From the NCBI RefSeq assembly GCF_030296015.1, contig NZ_AP027368.1, forward strand, positions 2,232,001 through 2,296,000: a DNA stretch of 64,000 nucleotides, in the 5' to 3' direction. This document shows positions 9,568 to 18,045 of this stretch, piece by piece (position 1 is the first letter of the stretch; each line of letters opens with the position of its first letter). Below the pieces are notes generated by a model. That model was not told the origin of the DNA and did no database searches. It worked only from the letters and a program-made list of their open reading frames with translations. Position numbers and translations under genes: made by a program. The DNA is from Ferrimonas sp. YFM. GTDB lineage: Bacteria > Pseudomonadota > Gammaproteobacteria > Enterobacterales > Shewanellaceae.

Positions 9568-10208
9568 GACTCCCCCACGGGCTGAAAGCTCACCAGATCA
9601 CCGGGCTGAAGCAGGCTGGGTGACTTTGAGTAGGGATCAAACAGAGCGAGATCGCAGCGGCCGATCAGGTGCCAACCGCCGGGGGACTCGCTGGGATAGA
9701 GTGCGCTCTGACTGCCGGCTATGGCCAGGCTGCCTGCGGGCACCCGGACTCTGGGCGTGTCTCTCCTGGGCAGTCGCAGCGCTTCCGGCAGACCTTCGAG
9801 ATAGGCAAAGCCCGGAAGGAATCCCAGCCAGGCGACGGTGTATCGGGCGCCGCTGTGCAGGGCAATCACCTGTTCAGGACTGAGACCACAGCTGGAGGCC
9901 ACTTGCTGCAGGTCGGCGCCGTCATAGTGAACGGGCAGGGTATGCAATCTGGGGGCGGGCTGGCCTTCGGTGGATGCCTGCCATTGGGAGTGCAGTTGTG
10001 CCTGCAACTGCTTAAGGTTGGCGTCCAGGGTCAGCCACAGGCTGACGGTGTTGCCGGCGTAGAGGGCGTCGATGACCCCTGGCCAAGGTCGGACCGCGTC
10101 GGCGAACGCCGCCAATTGACTGCCGTTTACCGGGGAGGCTGGGGTGCACTCCACCAGTCGTTCACCGGCCTGATGCAGGTGTAGCTTGGGTAGGGACTCT
10201 GCTGCCAT
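9564..10208 (-). CDS. pxpB: 5-oxoprolinase subunit B (KipI/AHS1 family)
   Basis: 214 residues from the ATG at 10208; a GTG two codons upstream (10214), also near a GAGG, is an alternative. The motifs VAWLGFLPGFAYLEGL and RVPAGSLAIAGSQSALYP are typical of PxpB/KipI. The protein is the first of the three oxoprolinase subunits. It lies 50 bases after the helicase gene on the same strand, so a longer transcript is possible. Confidence 0.94.
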   Translation of the reverse strand: MAAESLPKLHLHQAGERLVECTPASPVNGSQLAAFADAVRPWPGVIDALYAGNTVSLWLTLDANLKQLQAQLHSQWQASTEGQPAPRLHTLPVHYDGADLQQVASSCGLSPEQVIALHSGARYTVAWLGFLPGFAYLEGLPEALRLPRRDTPRVRVPAGSLAIAGSQSALYPSESPGGWHLIGRCDLALFDPYSKSPSLLQPGDLVSFQPVGES

Positions 10209-10257
10209 GGTCACTGCGCCTCATCAAACGCCATTGACCCTAAATTAGCAGGGGGTT

Positions 10258-12336
10258 TTATGAGTGTCCATGGGGCTGTTTGTTGGCCACCGCATTCAGA
10301 AGATGCTGAATCTCCTTGGCAAAAGAGCCGGGGTTGGCTCGGTTTACGCTAAGGTAGACCTGTTCACTGGCCCGGGTCATGGCCCGGTACAGCAGGCGCC
10401 TCTCCTCGGCAAAGGGAAAGCGCTCCTGAGCGGGCAACATGGCCTCCAGCGCCGGATGGGTGGCATGGTGACGGGGGAACTGGCCCTCGGCCAGGCCCAG
10501 TATTACCACGCAGTGGCATGTCAGGTGCTTGCAGTCGGCGAAGGTCGACAGCTGCAGGGGGGTATCCGGCACCAGCTCCTGTAAAGCGGCCAGCTCCTGT
10601 TCGCCGGGCAGCTGATGTTGTTCTGAGCCAATCAGGGCCAGGGACCAGCCGGGTTTTGCCCGCCTGGCCACACTCTGTACCACGGCAGTCAGGGGTAGTC
10701 TGTCATCCACAAGGGAGATGCTGGGATAGGGCTGCATGGTCAGGCTGGTGACCCGCTTGGTCAACTGGGCGGGGTTGCGGCTGATAAATGCGGTCCCCAG
10801 CAGATTGAGGTTGCTGTTGAGGGTAAAACTCATGTCCAGAAGCGTCCTGCTGTGGGGACCGAAATGGCCGCCAAACTCCAGCAACTGGTTCAGCTCGGCG
10901 CCCTGACGTCGCCCGCTGCCCTGCCAGTCGTCACCCAGGGCAAACAGGGACTCGGACTTGGAGGCCATTGCCTGCAGAAGCTGGCTGTGGGGCAGGGAGA
11001 TCTGCTGCAGGTCATCCAGCATCAGGTGCTTCCAGGGGAGGCGGCTGTCCGGACGCTTCAGCAGTCGTACCGCGTCCACCAGCAACTGGTCGCGATCACT
11101 CTCGCCCTCGATGCGCAGAGCCCGATTGTACGCCTCCATCAGGGTGGTCAGCAGAGGCTGCCAGGGTACCAGGGCAGGATGTTGCAGGCTCCACAACCTG
11201 ATGCGGTGACGCCGGTAGGCGGGCAACAGTTCACACAGCAGGTCCAGGAGACGGCTGAAGGCGCCGCGTTGCTGCCAGTACAACAGCCGTTTTTCCGGCT
11301 CCAGCCCGGCCAGTACCAGTTGGCGGTACCTTTGCACCTGTGCTTTGCCGCCACTTAGGGCCGCATCCTTCATCAGCAGGGTAAAGATAAGCTCCCGCCC
11401 CTCAGGACGTAACAGCAGCGCCGTCACCTGCTGTTTGAGCCAGCGCCTGAGTTGTCCTCCCTCCGGGGTGAGAGCCGTGAGTCTGGGGACAGTTTGCGTA
11501 TTTTGATGGATGAGCCTCAGCGCCAGGGCCTGGAAATGGGTTACGGTGATCCGCTGTGCGCCTTTGCCCAGGTGGGTCAGCAGCAGTCTTTTCAGGCGAC
11601 GGACATCAGCGCTGTCATGGGCCAGCACCAGAATCTCTTCCGCCTTGGCCTGACCACTGGCCACCAGATAGGCGATTCGCCCTGCGAGCACGGTGCTTTT
11701 GCCTGTGCCCGCGGCGCCGAGCACCAGATTCACATCGTCATGGGTGACGCAGGCCAGCCTCTGGGCATTGGTCAGGGGCGCCGCCGCCAGTCGGTCAAAC
11801 AACCCCCGGTAGCGCTTGAGCTCCTGCTGCAATTGATGTTGCCGCAGCCTGGCCAGGGTCTGAGGCGAATCCTCAGACAAACTCCGGATCAGCTTGAGCC
11901 CCTTGCGCTGCTCCGGCGGCAACTCCATCGGCGCCAGGTTGCCCAAGCCTTCGCGAATTCCACGCCTGGACAGGGTGACCAGCCGCTGCCAGCGGCTGTG
12001 GGACAGGTATCGCTGTCGCAACTCTTGGGTGGCAACCAGGGCCAAGGAGGTGAGACGGCCTTGCTGCCAGCCGGTCCATTGGGCTTTCGCCTGCTCGGTC
12101 CAGGGCGTGGCGCTCTTTTTCGGAAGCCAATTGAGAGTGTGTGGAGGCTGTGAAGGCAGAGTCAGGCGGGTAAACCACCAGCCTGGTTCGATGTACGGAG
12201 GTGCGCCCAGGTCGGACCAGGGCAACAGGGAACTGCGGCCTCCCTCTTTAACCTCAACCCCTTGGGGCGTCAGGATAAGGCTCAAGGACTGGGTGGCCAG
12301 GAGCCGCCCTGTTTGGGAGCGTTGCAGCAGCGTCAT
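10258..12336 (-). CDS. UvrD/Rep superfamily helicase, helicase IV (HelD)-like
   Basis: 692 residues with an N-terminal region resembling helicase IV, Walker A GAAGTGKS at 207-214, a motif II region LMLDDLQQIS near 435-445, a GDDWQ motif III-like stretch and a C-terminal MTRASEQVYL motif VI. Superfamily 1 DNA helicases of this type unwind 3'-5'. In motif II the usual Asp-Glu pair appears as Asp-Asp, which is unusual and may alter ATP hydrolysis. The gene lies between ovoA and pxpB on the minus strand. It is more diverged than a typical HelD, so I give no symbol. Confidence 0.85.
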   Translation of the reverse strand: MTLLQRSQTGRLLATQSLSLILTPQGVEVKEGGRSSLLPWSDLGAPPYIEPGWWFTRLTLPSQPPHTLNWLPKKSATPWTEQAKAQWTGWQQGRLTSLALVATQELRQRYLSHSRWQRLVTLSRRGIREGLGNLAPMELPPEQRKGLKLIRSLSEDSPQTLARLRQHQLQQELKRYRGLFDRLAAAPLTNAQRLACVTHDDVNLVLGAAGTGKSTVLAGRIAYLVASGQAKAEEILVLAHDSADVRRLKRLLLTHLGKGAQRITVTHFQALALRLIHQNTQTVPRLTALTPEGGQLRRWLKQQVTALLLRPEGRELIFTLLMKDAALSGGKAQVQRYRQLVLAGLEPEKRLLYWQQRGAFSRLLDLLCELLPAYRRHRIRLWSLQHPALVPWQPLLTTLMEAYNRALRIEGESDRDQLLVDAVRLLKRPDSRLPWKHLMLDDLQQISLPHSQLLQAMASKSESLFALGDDWQGSGRRQGAELNQLLEFGGHFGPHSRTLLDMSFTLNSNLNLLGTAFISRNPAQLTKRVTSLTMQPYPSISLVDDRLPLTAVVQSVARRAKPGWSLALIGSEQHQLPGEQELAALQELVPDTPLQLSTFADCKHLTCHCVVILGLAEGQFPRHHATHPALEAMLPAQERFPFAEERRLLYRAMTRASEQVYLSVNRANPGSFAKEIQHLLNAVANKQPHGHS

Positions 12337-12364
12337 CGAGGTACAGCAAAAATCTTCGAGAGGA

Positions 12365-12403
12365 GGGGATTACACCCTAAAAGCGCTAGTGGGTGCAATC
12401 CCC
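12365..12403. repeat. 13-bp inverted repeat between ovoA and the helicase gene
   Basis: GGGGATTACACCC (12365-12377) faces GGGTGCAATCCCC (12391-12403) with one mismatch and a 13-base spacer. It lies in the 78-base gap between the ovoA stop and the helicase start. There is no T-run on either side, so an ordinary intrinsic terminator is unlikely. An operator or RNA hairpin is possible. Confidence 0.6.
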
Positions 12404-12414
12404 AAATGGACCTT

Positions 12415-14517
12415 TTACTCCTTTTTACGCCACAGGGTCATTTCGGAGAGGGTATGTTGATGTTTTCGGGCGGTTTCCCGGATCACAAAGGGCACCTGGT
12501 GAGAGTCAATCAGGGCAAAGCCGGACCCGAGTCGCTCCTTGAGCGCGTTCAAAGTGGTGTAACTTTCGCCATCCTTCTTAAAGCCGCCCAACCAGTTTTC
12601 TCTGGGGGTAAACTCCTCCAGCCAGGTATAGGGTGAGACCAGAACCAGCAAACCACCGGGGTTGAGCCTGTCTCCGATGAGATCCAGGAACCGGGAGGGT
12701 TCCGCGAGACGGTCCAGCAGGTTGGACGCCAACACCAGATCGTAGCCGCTGAACTGGGGTTTGAGGTTGCAGGCATCCCCCTGGACGAAGTTGAGGCTGA
12801 GCTTGTGTCCGGCCAGGTCGAGGTCCGCCAGAGTCACCGTCTTGTACTCCACCAGCTCTCCCTCCACAGGCACGGCAAAACGTTTCTCCCCTTGCTGGAG
12901 CAGCTCGTAGGCGTGCTGAATAAAGCGGGCAGAAAAGTCGATGCCATCGACGTGGTCAAAGTGACGGGCCAGTTCGAAGGAGGCCCGGCCAACGGAACAG
13001 CCGATGTCCAGGGCCCTGTGGGTGTTCTCCAGGTGGGGCCGCAAAAGGCTGACCAACTGCTTGGGAAAGTTTCTTACGCCGAAATACTCGGCGCCGTAGT
13101 GAAATTCCAGATACTGGCTGACCAGCGCGTCTGTTTCATAGGTGTTGGTGTATCTGGTGTCCGCCAGTTTCTGGTGGGACACCAGATAACGGAATCCGGC
13201 GTGCTGGTAGAAGTGGCGCCGGAACGCGTATCTGGAGTCTGCCAGGGCTTCATTGCCGGTGGAGATCCAGGAGCCGCCCTTCATCAGGTTGTGCTTGCCA
13301 TCGAAGGTGGGGGTGGAGAAGTCATCGTACAGCGGGTGGACACTGAAGCCGGAGAAGCCGTTGATGGGGGTTTCCGTCCACTGCCAGACGTTGCCCACCA
13401 CATCGTTGATTCCCTGATGCTCGAATTGATCCACTGGGCAGGAGGAGGCCCACTTGTCCAACATCAGGTTGCCGGGCACCTGCTCCCAGTGAGGGTTGTT
13501 GTCCTCGACCCGGCGGCGCAGCAGCTGCCACTCGGACTCTGTGGGCAACCTGACCGGGCTCTGGGTAGCGGCGGCTTTCCAGTTGCAGAAGGCCTTGGCC
13601 TCCAGCTGGTTCACCTCCACCGGCCAGTTCAGTGGCAGCGGGATCTCCTCGGTTAGATTGCGTTGGAACCAGTGATCCCCGTCACGGCGCCAGAAACCGG
13701 GATGTTTCGCCTTGGTGTAGGCCAGCCACGCCTGGCCCTCGTCGCTCCAGAATTCGGCTCGGCTGTAACCGCCCGCATCAACAAACTCCTTGTATTCCTG
13801 GTTGGACACCAGGTATTTGGATACCTGGAAGTGATCGACCTGGTGCTGATGGATGCCGAATTCGTTGTCCCAGCCGTAGGTGTTGCGGCTGTCATCCCGA
13901 CCCAGGGTCACCAGGTCACCGTCGACCTCCACCAACCGGTTGGCGGGGGCAGGGCCGCTGTCAGGGCAGGGGGGCCAGTCCGGGTGGTTTCTGACCTCCT
14001 CCAGGGGTAACTGGCGGATGATCACCGAAGAGGTTTCCAAATGGATGCGTTCATGCTCTATGCCCATCAGAATCACCCAGGCGGGTTGGTCCTGAGTAAC
14101 AGGCAGAGACAGGGGCATGGTATCGATCACCTGATTGACCCGGACAAATACCGCATCGCGGTATTCGCGCACCTGGTCCACCGACGGCCACTGGTAGTTG
14201 GCTTCGTCCAGATCATCCCAGGACATCTCATCCACCCCTACGGCAAACATCGATTCAAACTCGGGGTTGATGCGCGAATCAATGATGCCGGCCAACTTGA
14301 GCTTATTGATGAAGAAGGTGGCGGTATGGCCAAAGTAGAAGATCAGCGGATGGCGCAAGGGCTCGGCTTTCAGATAGTAGGCCTGGTCGTCAGCTATCAC
14401 CTCAAACAGCTTCTCGTAGAGGCGCCAGGTGTTGGCAAAGTACTCTTTTAACTGCTGTCGTTTGAGTTTGCTGTCGGTGCCGGAAAGGGAAAGAGTCTGC
14501 GCATTCCTTTGAATCAT
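12415..14517 (-). CDS. ovoA: ovothiol synthase OvoA (5-histidylcysteine sulfoxide synthase with methyltransferase domain)
   Basis: 700 residues from the ATG at 14517 (AAGGA about 9 bases upstream). A longer in-frame reading would run back through the tRNA terminator, so it is rejected. Domains: DinB-like N-terminus with the iron-ligand motif HERIHLE (155-161, His155 and His159) and an earlier His near 64; a formylglycine-generating-enzyme-like domain (about 180-430); and a class I methyltransferase with ALDIGCSVGRASFE near 500. OvoA joins cysteine and histidine oxidatively, and its methyltransferase domain N-methylates the thiohistidine; the OvoB lyase is not in the window. Ovothiol is a redox protectant. 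Confidence 0.93.
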   Translation of the reverse strand: MIQRNAQTLSLSGTDSKLKRQQLKEYFANTWRLYEKLFEVIADDQAYYLKAEPLRHPLIFYFGHTATFFINKLKLAGIIDSRINPEFESMFAVGVDEMSWDDLDEANYQWPSVDQVREYRDAVFVRVNQVIDTMPLSLPVTQDQPAWVILMGIEHERIHLETSSVIIRQLPLEEVRNHPDWPPCPDSGPAPANRLVEVDGDLVTLGRDDSRNTYGWDNEFGIHQHQVDHFQVSKYLVSNQEYKEFVDAGGYSRAEFWSDEGQAWLAYTKAKHPGFWRRDGDHWFQRNLTEEIPLPLNWPVEVNQLEAKAFCNWKAAATQSPVRLPTESEWQLLRRRVEDNNPHWEQVPGNLMLDKWASSCPVDQFEHQGINDVVGNVWQWTETPINGFSGFSVHPLYDDFSTPTFDGKHNLMKGGSWISTGNEALADSRYAFRRHFYQHAGFRYLVSHQKLADTRYTNTYETDALVSQYLEFHYGAEYFGVRNFPKQLVSLLRPHLENTHRALDIGCSVGRASFELARHFDHVDGIDFSARFIQHAYELLQQGEKRFAVPVEGELVEYKTVTLADLDLAGHKLSLNFVQGDACNLKPQFSGYDLVLASNLLDRLAEPSRFLDLIGDRLNPGGLLVLVSPYTWLEEFTPRENWLGGFKKDGESYTTLNALKERLGSGFALIDSHQVPFVIRETARKHQHTLSEMTLWRKKE

Positions 14518-14598
14518 TTGGCCATCCTTAGGGTTAACTGAACTAGTCACAGTGTAGACAACAGAGGATGACACCCCTGTGTCACCAGGGGATATACG

Positions 14599-14629
14599 CA
14601 AAAAGCCCGCCAAAGAGGCGGGCTTTTTT
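14599..14629 (-). terminator. intrinsic terminator of the first tRNA-Val pair
   Basis: On the minus strand, a GC-rich stem (AGCCCGCC with GGCGGGCT) is followed by a T-run, just after the tRNA gene at 14635. Confidence 0.85.
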
Positions 14630-14634
14630 GAATG

Positions 14635-14711
14635 TGGTGCGTCTGAGTGGACTCGAACCACCGACTTCCACCATGTCAAGGTGACACTCTAACCAACTGA
14701 GTTACAGACGC
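14635..14711 (-). tRNA. tRNA-Val (anticodon GAC)
   Basis: 77 nt including an encoded CCA. The acceptor stem GCGTCTG/CAGACGC pairs, and the anticodon loop TTGACAT gives GAC. The D stem is ACTC/GAGT, and the anticodon stem TCACC/GGTGG has a T-G pair at 27-43. It is identical to the gene at 21691-21767. Confidence 0.95.
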
Positions 14712-14716
14712 AGGAT

Positions 14717-14793
14717 TGGTACACCTGAGTGGACTCGAACCACCGACCCCCACCATGTCAAGGTGGTGCTCTAACCAACTGAGCTACAGGTGT
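14717..14793 (-). tRNA. tRNA-Val (anticodon GAC), acceptor-stem variant
   Basis: 77 nt including CCA. The acceptor stem is ACACCTG/CAGGTGT, so the first pair is A-U and the stem differs from the other three copies by compensated changes. The anticodon loop TTGACAT and the T-arm are the same as in its neighbour. It is 5 bases upstream of the second gene of this pair and transcribed first. Confidence 0.93.
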
Positions 14794-14833
14794 ATAAGTC
14801 AAATACTGACCAGGCAGTACCGAACGGGTCGTA

Positions 14834-14862
14834 ATACTAAAGAGAGCAGGGTAGCATGGCAA
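14834..14862 (-). promoter_or_regulatory. sigma-70 promoter of the tRNA-Val pair at 14.7 kb
   Basis: On the minus strand, TTGCCA and TAGTAT are 17 bases apart, with the -10 about 40 bases before the mature 5' end. The same -10 and spacing occur before the other tRNA-Val pair. Confidence 0.7.
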
Positions 14863-14974
14863 GCAAAATTCCCGCTGAACGGGCTGACCGGCTATTCCCT
14901 GCCCAAAAAAGGAGGGGAGTGTCCGCCTCATAACCCAACTAAGCTGTATTTATGTTTCTGCGAGGAGAATCACC

Positions 14975-15970
14975 ATGACCAAAGCACGGATCGCCGTGTT
15001 CAGCAGCAAATCCTACGATCGCCACTCCATGGATGCTGCGAATGAGAAGTATGGCTTTGAGTTGGATTACTACAAGACTCAGCTGACCGCCTCTACCGCC
15101 AAACTGGTAGAAGGGTACGACGCCATCTCCTGCTTCGTGAACGACATCGTGGATACCGCCGTACTGGAGCAGCTGGACAAATCGGGCATCAAGATGATTG
15201 CCCTGCGCTGCGCCGGATTCAACAACGTTGATCTGGAAGAAGCCAAGAGGCGTGGTTTCGTGGTGAGCCGGGTACCGGGATACTCGCCTGAGTCCGTGGC
15301 GGAACATGCGGTGGCCATGATGCTGTGTCTGAACCGCAAGCTGCACAAGGCTTACTCCCGTATTCGAGAGCACAACTTCAACCTGGAGGGGCTGCTGGGC
15401 TTCAACCTGGGCAGCAAGACCGTCGGTGTCATCGGTACCGGTAAGATTGGCCTGGCCACCATGAAAGCCCTGAGTGGCTTCGGCTGCAAACTGCTGTGCC
15501 ACGACCCCTATGTGAACCCGGAAGCGGAGAAACTGGGCACCTATGTGGACCTGGATACCCTGTACGCTCAGAGCGACATCATCACTCTGCACTGCCCGCT
15601 GACCGAGGACAGCCACCACCTGATCAACCGCGATGCCTTCAACAAGATGAAAGAGGGCGTCATGCTGATCAACACCTCCCGTGGCGCCCTGGTGAACGCG
15701 TCCGACGCCATCGAGTCCCTGAAAAGCGGCCGCCTGGGTTACCTGGGCCTGGATGTATATGAACTGGAGGGAGACCTGTTCTTCCGGGATCTCTCCGGCC
15801 AGGTGATTCACGATGACGTATTCGGCCTGCTGCTCAGCTACCCCAATGTGCTGGTGACCGGCCACCAGGGATACTTTACCGACTTGGCCCTGAGTCAGAT
15901 TGCCGACACCACCCTAGGCAACATCAAGGCTTACCAGAAGGGCGAAAAGACCGGTAACGAGATCTACTGA
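14975..15970 (+). CDS. ldhA: D-lactate dehydrogenase, fermentative (2-hydroxyacid dehydrogenase)
   Basis: 331 residues, close in length and sequence pattern to E. coli LdhA. It has IALRCAGFNNVDL near 74-86, the NAD-binding GVIGTGKIG near 150, INTSRGALVN and the C-terminal catalytic-His region TGHQGYFT. It reduces pyruvate to D-lactate with NADH in the cytoplasm during anaerobic growth. A good GAGGAG lies 8 bases before the ATG, and a strong terminator follows. The enzyme is soluble and NAD-dependent, unlike the respiratory Dld. Confidence 0.94.
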   Translation: MTKARIAVFSSKSYDRHSMDAANEKYGFELDYYKTQLTASTAKLVEGYDAISCFVNDIVDTAVLEQLDKSGIKMIALRCAGFNNVDLEEAKRRGFVVSRVPGYSPESVAEHAVAMMLCLNRKLHKAYSRIREHNFNLEGLLGFNLGSKTVGVIGTGKIGLATMKALSGFGCKLLCHDPYVNPEAEKLGTYVDLDTLYAQSDIITLHCPLTEDSHHLINRDAFNKMKEGVMLINTSRGALVNASDAIESLKSGRLGYLGLDVYELEGDLFFRDLSGQVIHDDVFGLLLSYPNVLVTGHQGYFTDLALSQIADTTLGNIKAYQKGEKTGNEIY

Positions 15971-15991
15971 TTCCCGTTGCCCCTAAAGAAG

Positions 15992-16015
15992 AAGGCGCCT
16001 TTCGGCGCCTTTTTT
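15992..16015 (+). terminator. terminator between ldhA and the octaheme cytochrome gene
   Basis: Stem AAGGCGCC/GGCGCCTT with a TTTTTT run on the plus strand. The genes converge here, so it may serve both. Confidence 0.88.
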
Positions 16016-16026
16016 GATCATTGAGA

Positions 16027-17271
16027 TCAGCGCTTGGCCTGAGCACTGTGGGCGCGGCGCATCTCCTCCGCTTTCTCCCGGATCTCCTGCAGATCACGGA
16101 CCATTTCACTCCAGCCATACCACAGGGCATAGTCAGGGTTGGCGTGGAAGGCCCCCTGGAAGGCACGCATTCTGTGTTTCAGGTGCATCTCAAACAGGGT
16201 CTGCTCTATGCTGGTGGGCGCATCATGGAAGGTGAGCAGATCCGGGAAGGGGTAGGCGTAACTTTCCGGCTTCTTGAGTACGCCATCTTTGTAGAGCCCG
16301 GCAATTTCCCGTATCGCTTCGGCCATCAGGTGGTCCAGATCTCGGATGAGGTTATCCGCCTTCTCAAGCTCTGCCTTGGCAAAGTTCTCTGAGTGGCAGT
16401 CGCTGCACACCTTGATCATCTTATTGCGCTCGGCGTCAAACGAGGCCTTGTCCAGTCGGGCAACATCGGCCGCCTTGACCACATCCAGTCTCGGGGTTGG
16501 GTTACCCTCCATATCCAATACACCCAGGGCCTGAAGCAGGGTGATCTGGTCCGCTTTCCACTGTGGGTCTTCCGATAGCGGCAGTCTTACCGCCAGGAAG
16601 CCCCAGGCGGTTCTGACTTCGTGGTTGCCATCCACCATATGACAGGTCTGGCAGGTGGGCGCCTTGGTGGTTTTAGGCAGGGTCCCGTTCTGCGCCAACA
16701 GGTAACGAACACCGTGTTTTGAGGAGGACCACATCTCCCACTGAGGATGGTCAAAACCCATGTGGCAGGTCTGGCAGGCCTGAGGCTCTCTGGCCTCTTT
16801 CACAGAGAAACTGTGCCTGGTGTGGCAGGCGTCACAGGAGGCGTGACCAAATTTACTGCCGGCTTGTTTCAGCGCTTCAATCTCTTCGTCACTCTTGAGT
16901 CCCAGCTTGTGACAGCCGGTACAGCCCTTCATCCCTTCATTGAGCGCCATGGGCAGGGCATGGGTGGTGGGCATCGCCTGAACGGCAGCCCAGGAGAGGG
17001 CGTGTTTTCCTTTGGAGAACTCCTCAAGGCGCTCGCTGTGACAGGCGCCGCAGGTGTCTGCGGTGATGGTGGCCAGGTTGTCCACGTCATCGGCGCTCTT
17101 ATGATCGCCCTCATGGCAGGTGTCGCAACCTATGTCATTGGCGTGATGTTTACTGGACTTCCAGTCCTCCACTATGGAGGGAGAGATCTCGGTATGGCAG
17201 GACTCGCAGGTCTCCTCTGACAGGGCCAGTGGCGCTGCGAGTAACAGTGGAACCAACAGCAGGGCACGCAT
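16027..17271 (-). CDS. octaheme c-type cytochrome, hydroxylamine oxidoreductase-like family
   Basis: 414 residues from the ATG at 17271 (AAGGAG 8 bases upstream; a longer start at 17301 is less likely). A signal peptide MRALLLVPLLLAAPLALS is followed by eight CxxCH motifs: CESCH, CDTCH, CGACH, CTGCH, CDACH, CQTCH twice, and CSDCH. The heme count, spacing and the alpha-helical C-terminus with WYGWSEMV fit the HAO-like family, in which epsilon-type members act as hydroxylamine or nitrite reductases. The mature protein should be periplasmic. Whether the HAO cross-linking Tyr is present cannot be decided without an alignment. No haem-lyase or HaoB-like partner is adjacent. Confidence 0.88.
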   Translation of the reverse strand: MRALLLVPLLLAAPLALSEETCESCHTEISPSIVEDWKSSKHHANDIGCDTCHEGDHKSADDVDNLATITADTCGACHSERLEEFSKGKHALSWAAVQAMPTTHALPMALNEGMKGCTGCHKLGLKSDEEIEALKQAGSKFGHASCDACHTRHSFSVKEAREPQACQTCHMGFDHPQWEMWSSSKHGVRYLLAQNGTLPKTTKAPTCQTCHMVDGNHEVRTAWGFLAVRLPLSEDPQWKADQITLLQALGVLDMEGNPTPRLDVVKAADVARLDKASFDAERNKMIKVCSDCHSENFAKAELEKADNLIRDLDHLMAEAIREIAGLYKDGVLKKPESYAYPFPDLLTFHDAPTSIEQTLFEMHLKHRMRAFQGAFHANPDYALWYGWSEMVRDLQEIREKAEEMRRAHSAQAKR

Positions 17272-17349
17272 AGCAGTCTCCTTGAGCCGGGCAAACTCCA
17301 TTGAGCTTAGCCCAGACCACGGAAAAAGTAGGGTTATTTTGCCTGGCGA

Positions 17350-17901
17350 TCAGCCGTTGGAGTAGCTGCTCATGCGAAAACTGGTTTCGCCTGTACTCAG
17401 GGTGTAGGTCAGGGTCGGCAGGTTGACGCCGGGTTCGTTCTTTTCACCCACGTAGATGTAATAGCACGCATCAGGACCGGTGCGATACCAGTACTTGATG
17501 GCTTTGCTGGTGTCTCCGTCAAAGCTGCCGTTGCTGGCGGGACGCGTAGTCAAATCACTGTCCAGCAGAGCACCCCATAATTCACCGCAGTTGTTGCCAT
17601 TCAGGGTGCCGTTGAAACTGGTACCACTGGGTTAACCCTGATCATTACTGTCCACCGTACCGTCGCCAAAGGTGCTCAGGTTGGTGACCGCACCGGTTTC
17701 CCCGTGAGCCAGCCAGGCGCTGTGGTACAACTTGATGCCGGATCGAAACGCGCCAAAAGCCCCCTGATAAACACCGGTGTGGGCTTCAGAGGAGAGAGAC
17801 AGGAAGCGGGGCAGAGCCATGACCGCGAGGACCCCGAGTACCACCATCACAACCACCAACTCAATCAGGGTGAACCCTTTGGAACGATCAGTAATCATCA
17901 T
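17350..17901 (-). pseudogene. MSHA-like type IV prepilin gene interrupted by an in-frame stop
   Basis: The reading frame begins with a type IV prepilin leader, KG|FTLIELVVVMVVLGVL, and then reads through a pilin-like N-domain. After SNDQG (codon at about 17632-17634) there is a TAA. The same frame then continues without shift as PSGTSFNGTLNGNNCGELWG and on for about 93 codons to a TGA at 17350. The stop sits where related pilins often have a Tyr-Pro pair, so a TAT/TAC to TAA change fits. The start is one of two adjacent ATGs at 17901/17898. It is either a decayed gene, a sequencing error, or a rare readthrough case; the first seems most likely. Confidence 0.8.
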
Positions 17902-17976
17902 CGAATTTCCGCTTTAGAATCATTGCTCTAACCATGTCGCGAGCGAGTATATCAGCAGTTGGGATTGACTCAAAAT

Positions 17977-18003
17977 TGAAAGGGCCGCATTTGCGGCCCT
18001 TGG
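17977..18003 (-). terminator. terminator after hsp20
   Basis: Stem AAGGGCCGC/GCGGCCCTT followed on the minus strand by a T-rich stretch, about 45 bases after the hsp20 stop. Confidence 0.7.
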
Positions 18004-18045
18004 GTACTCAGGTCTTTACGACCTGTATGACAACGTCGAATCGCC

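Noticed and set aside
14515..14679. 54-residue N-terminal extension of ovoA
   Set aside because: It would be read through the tRNA terminator and the tRNA gene itself; the ATG at 14517 has a ribosome-binding site and matches the family start.
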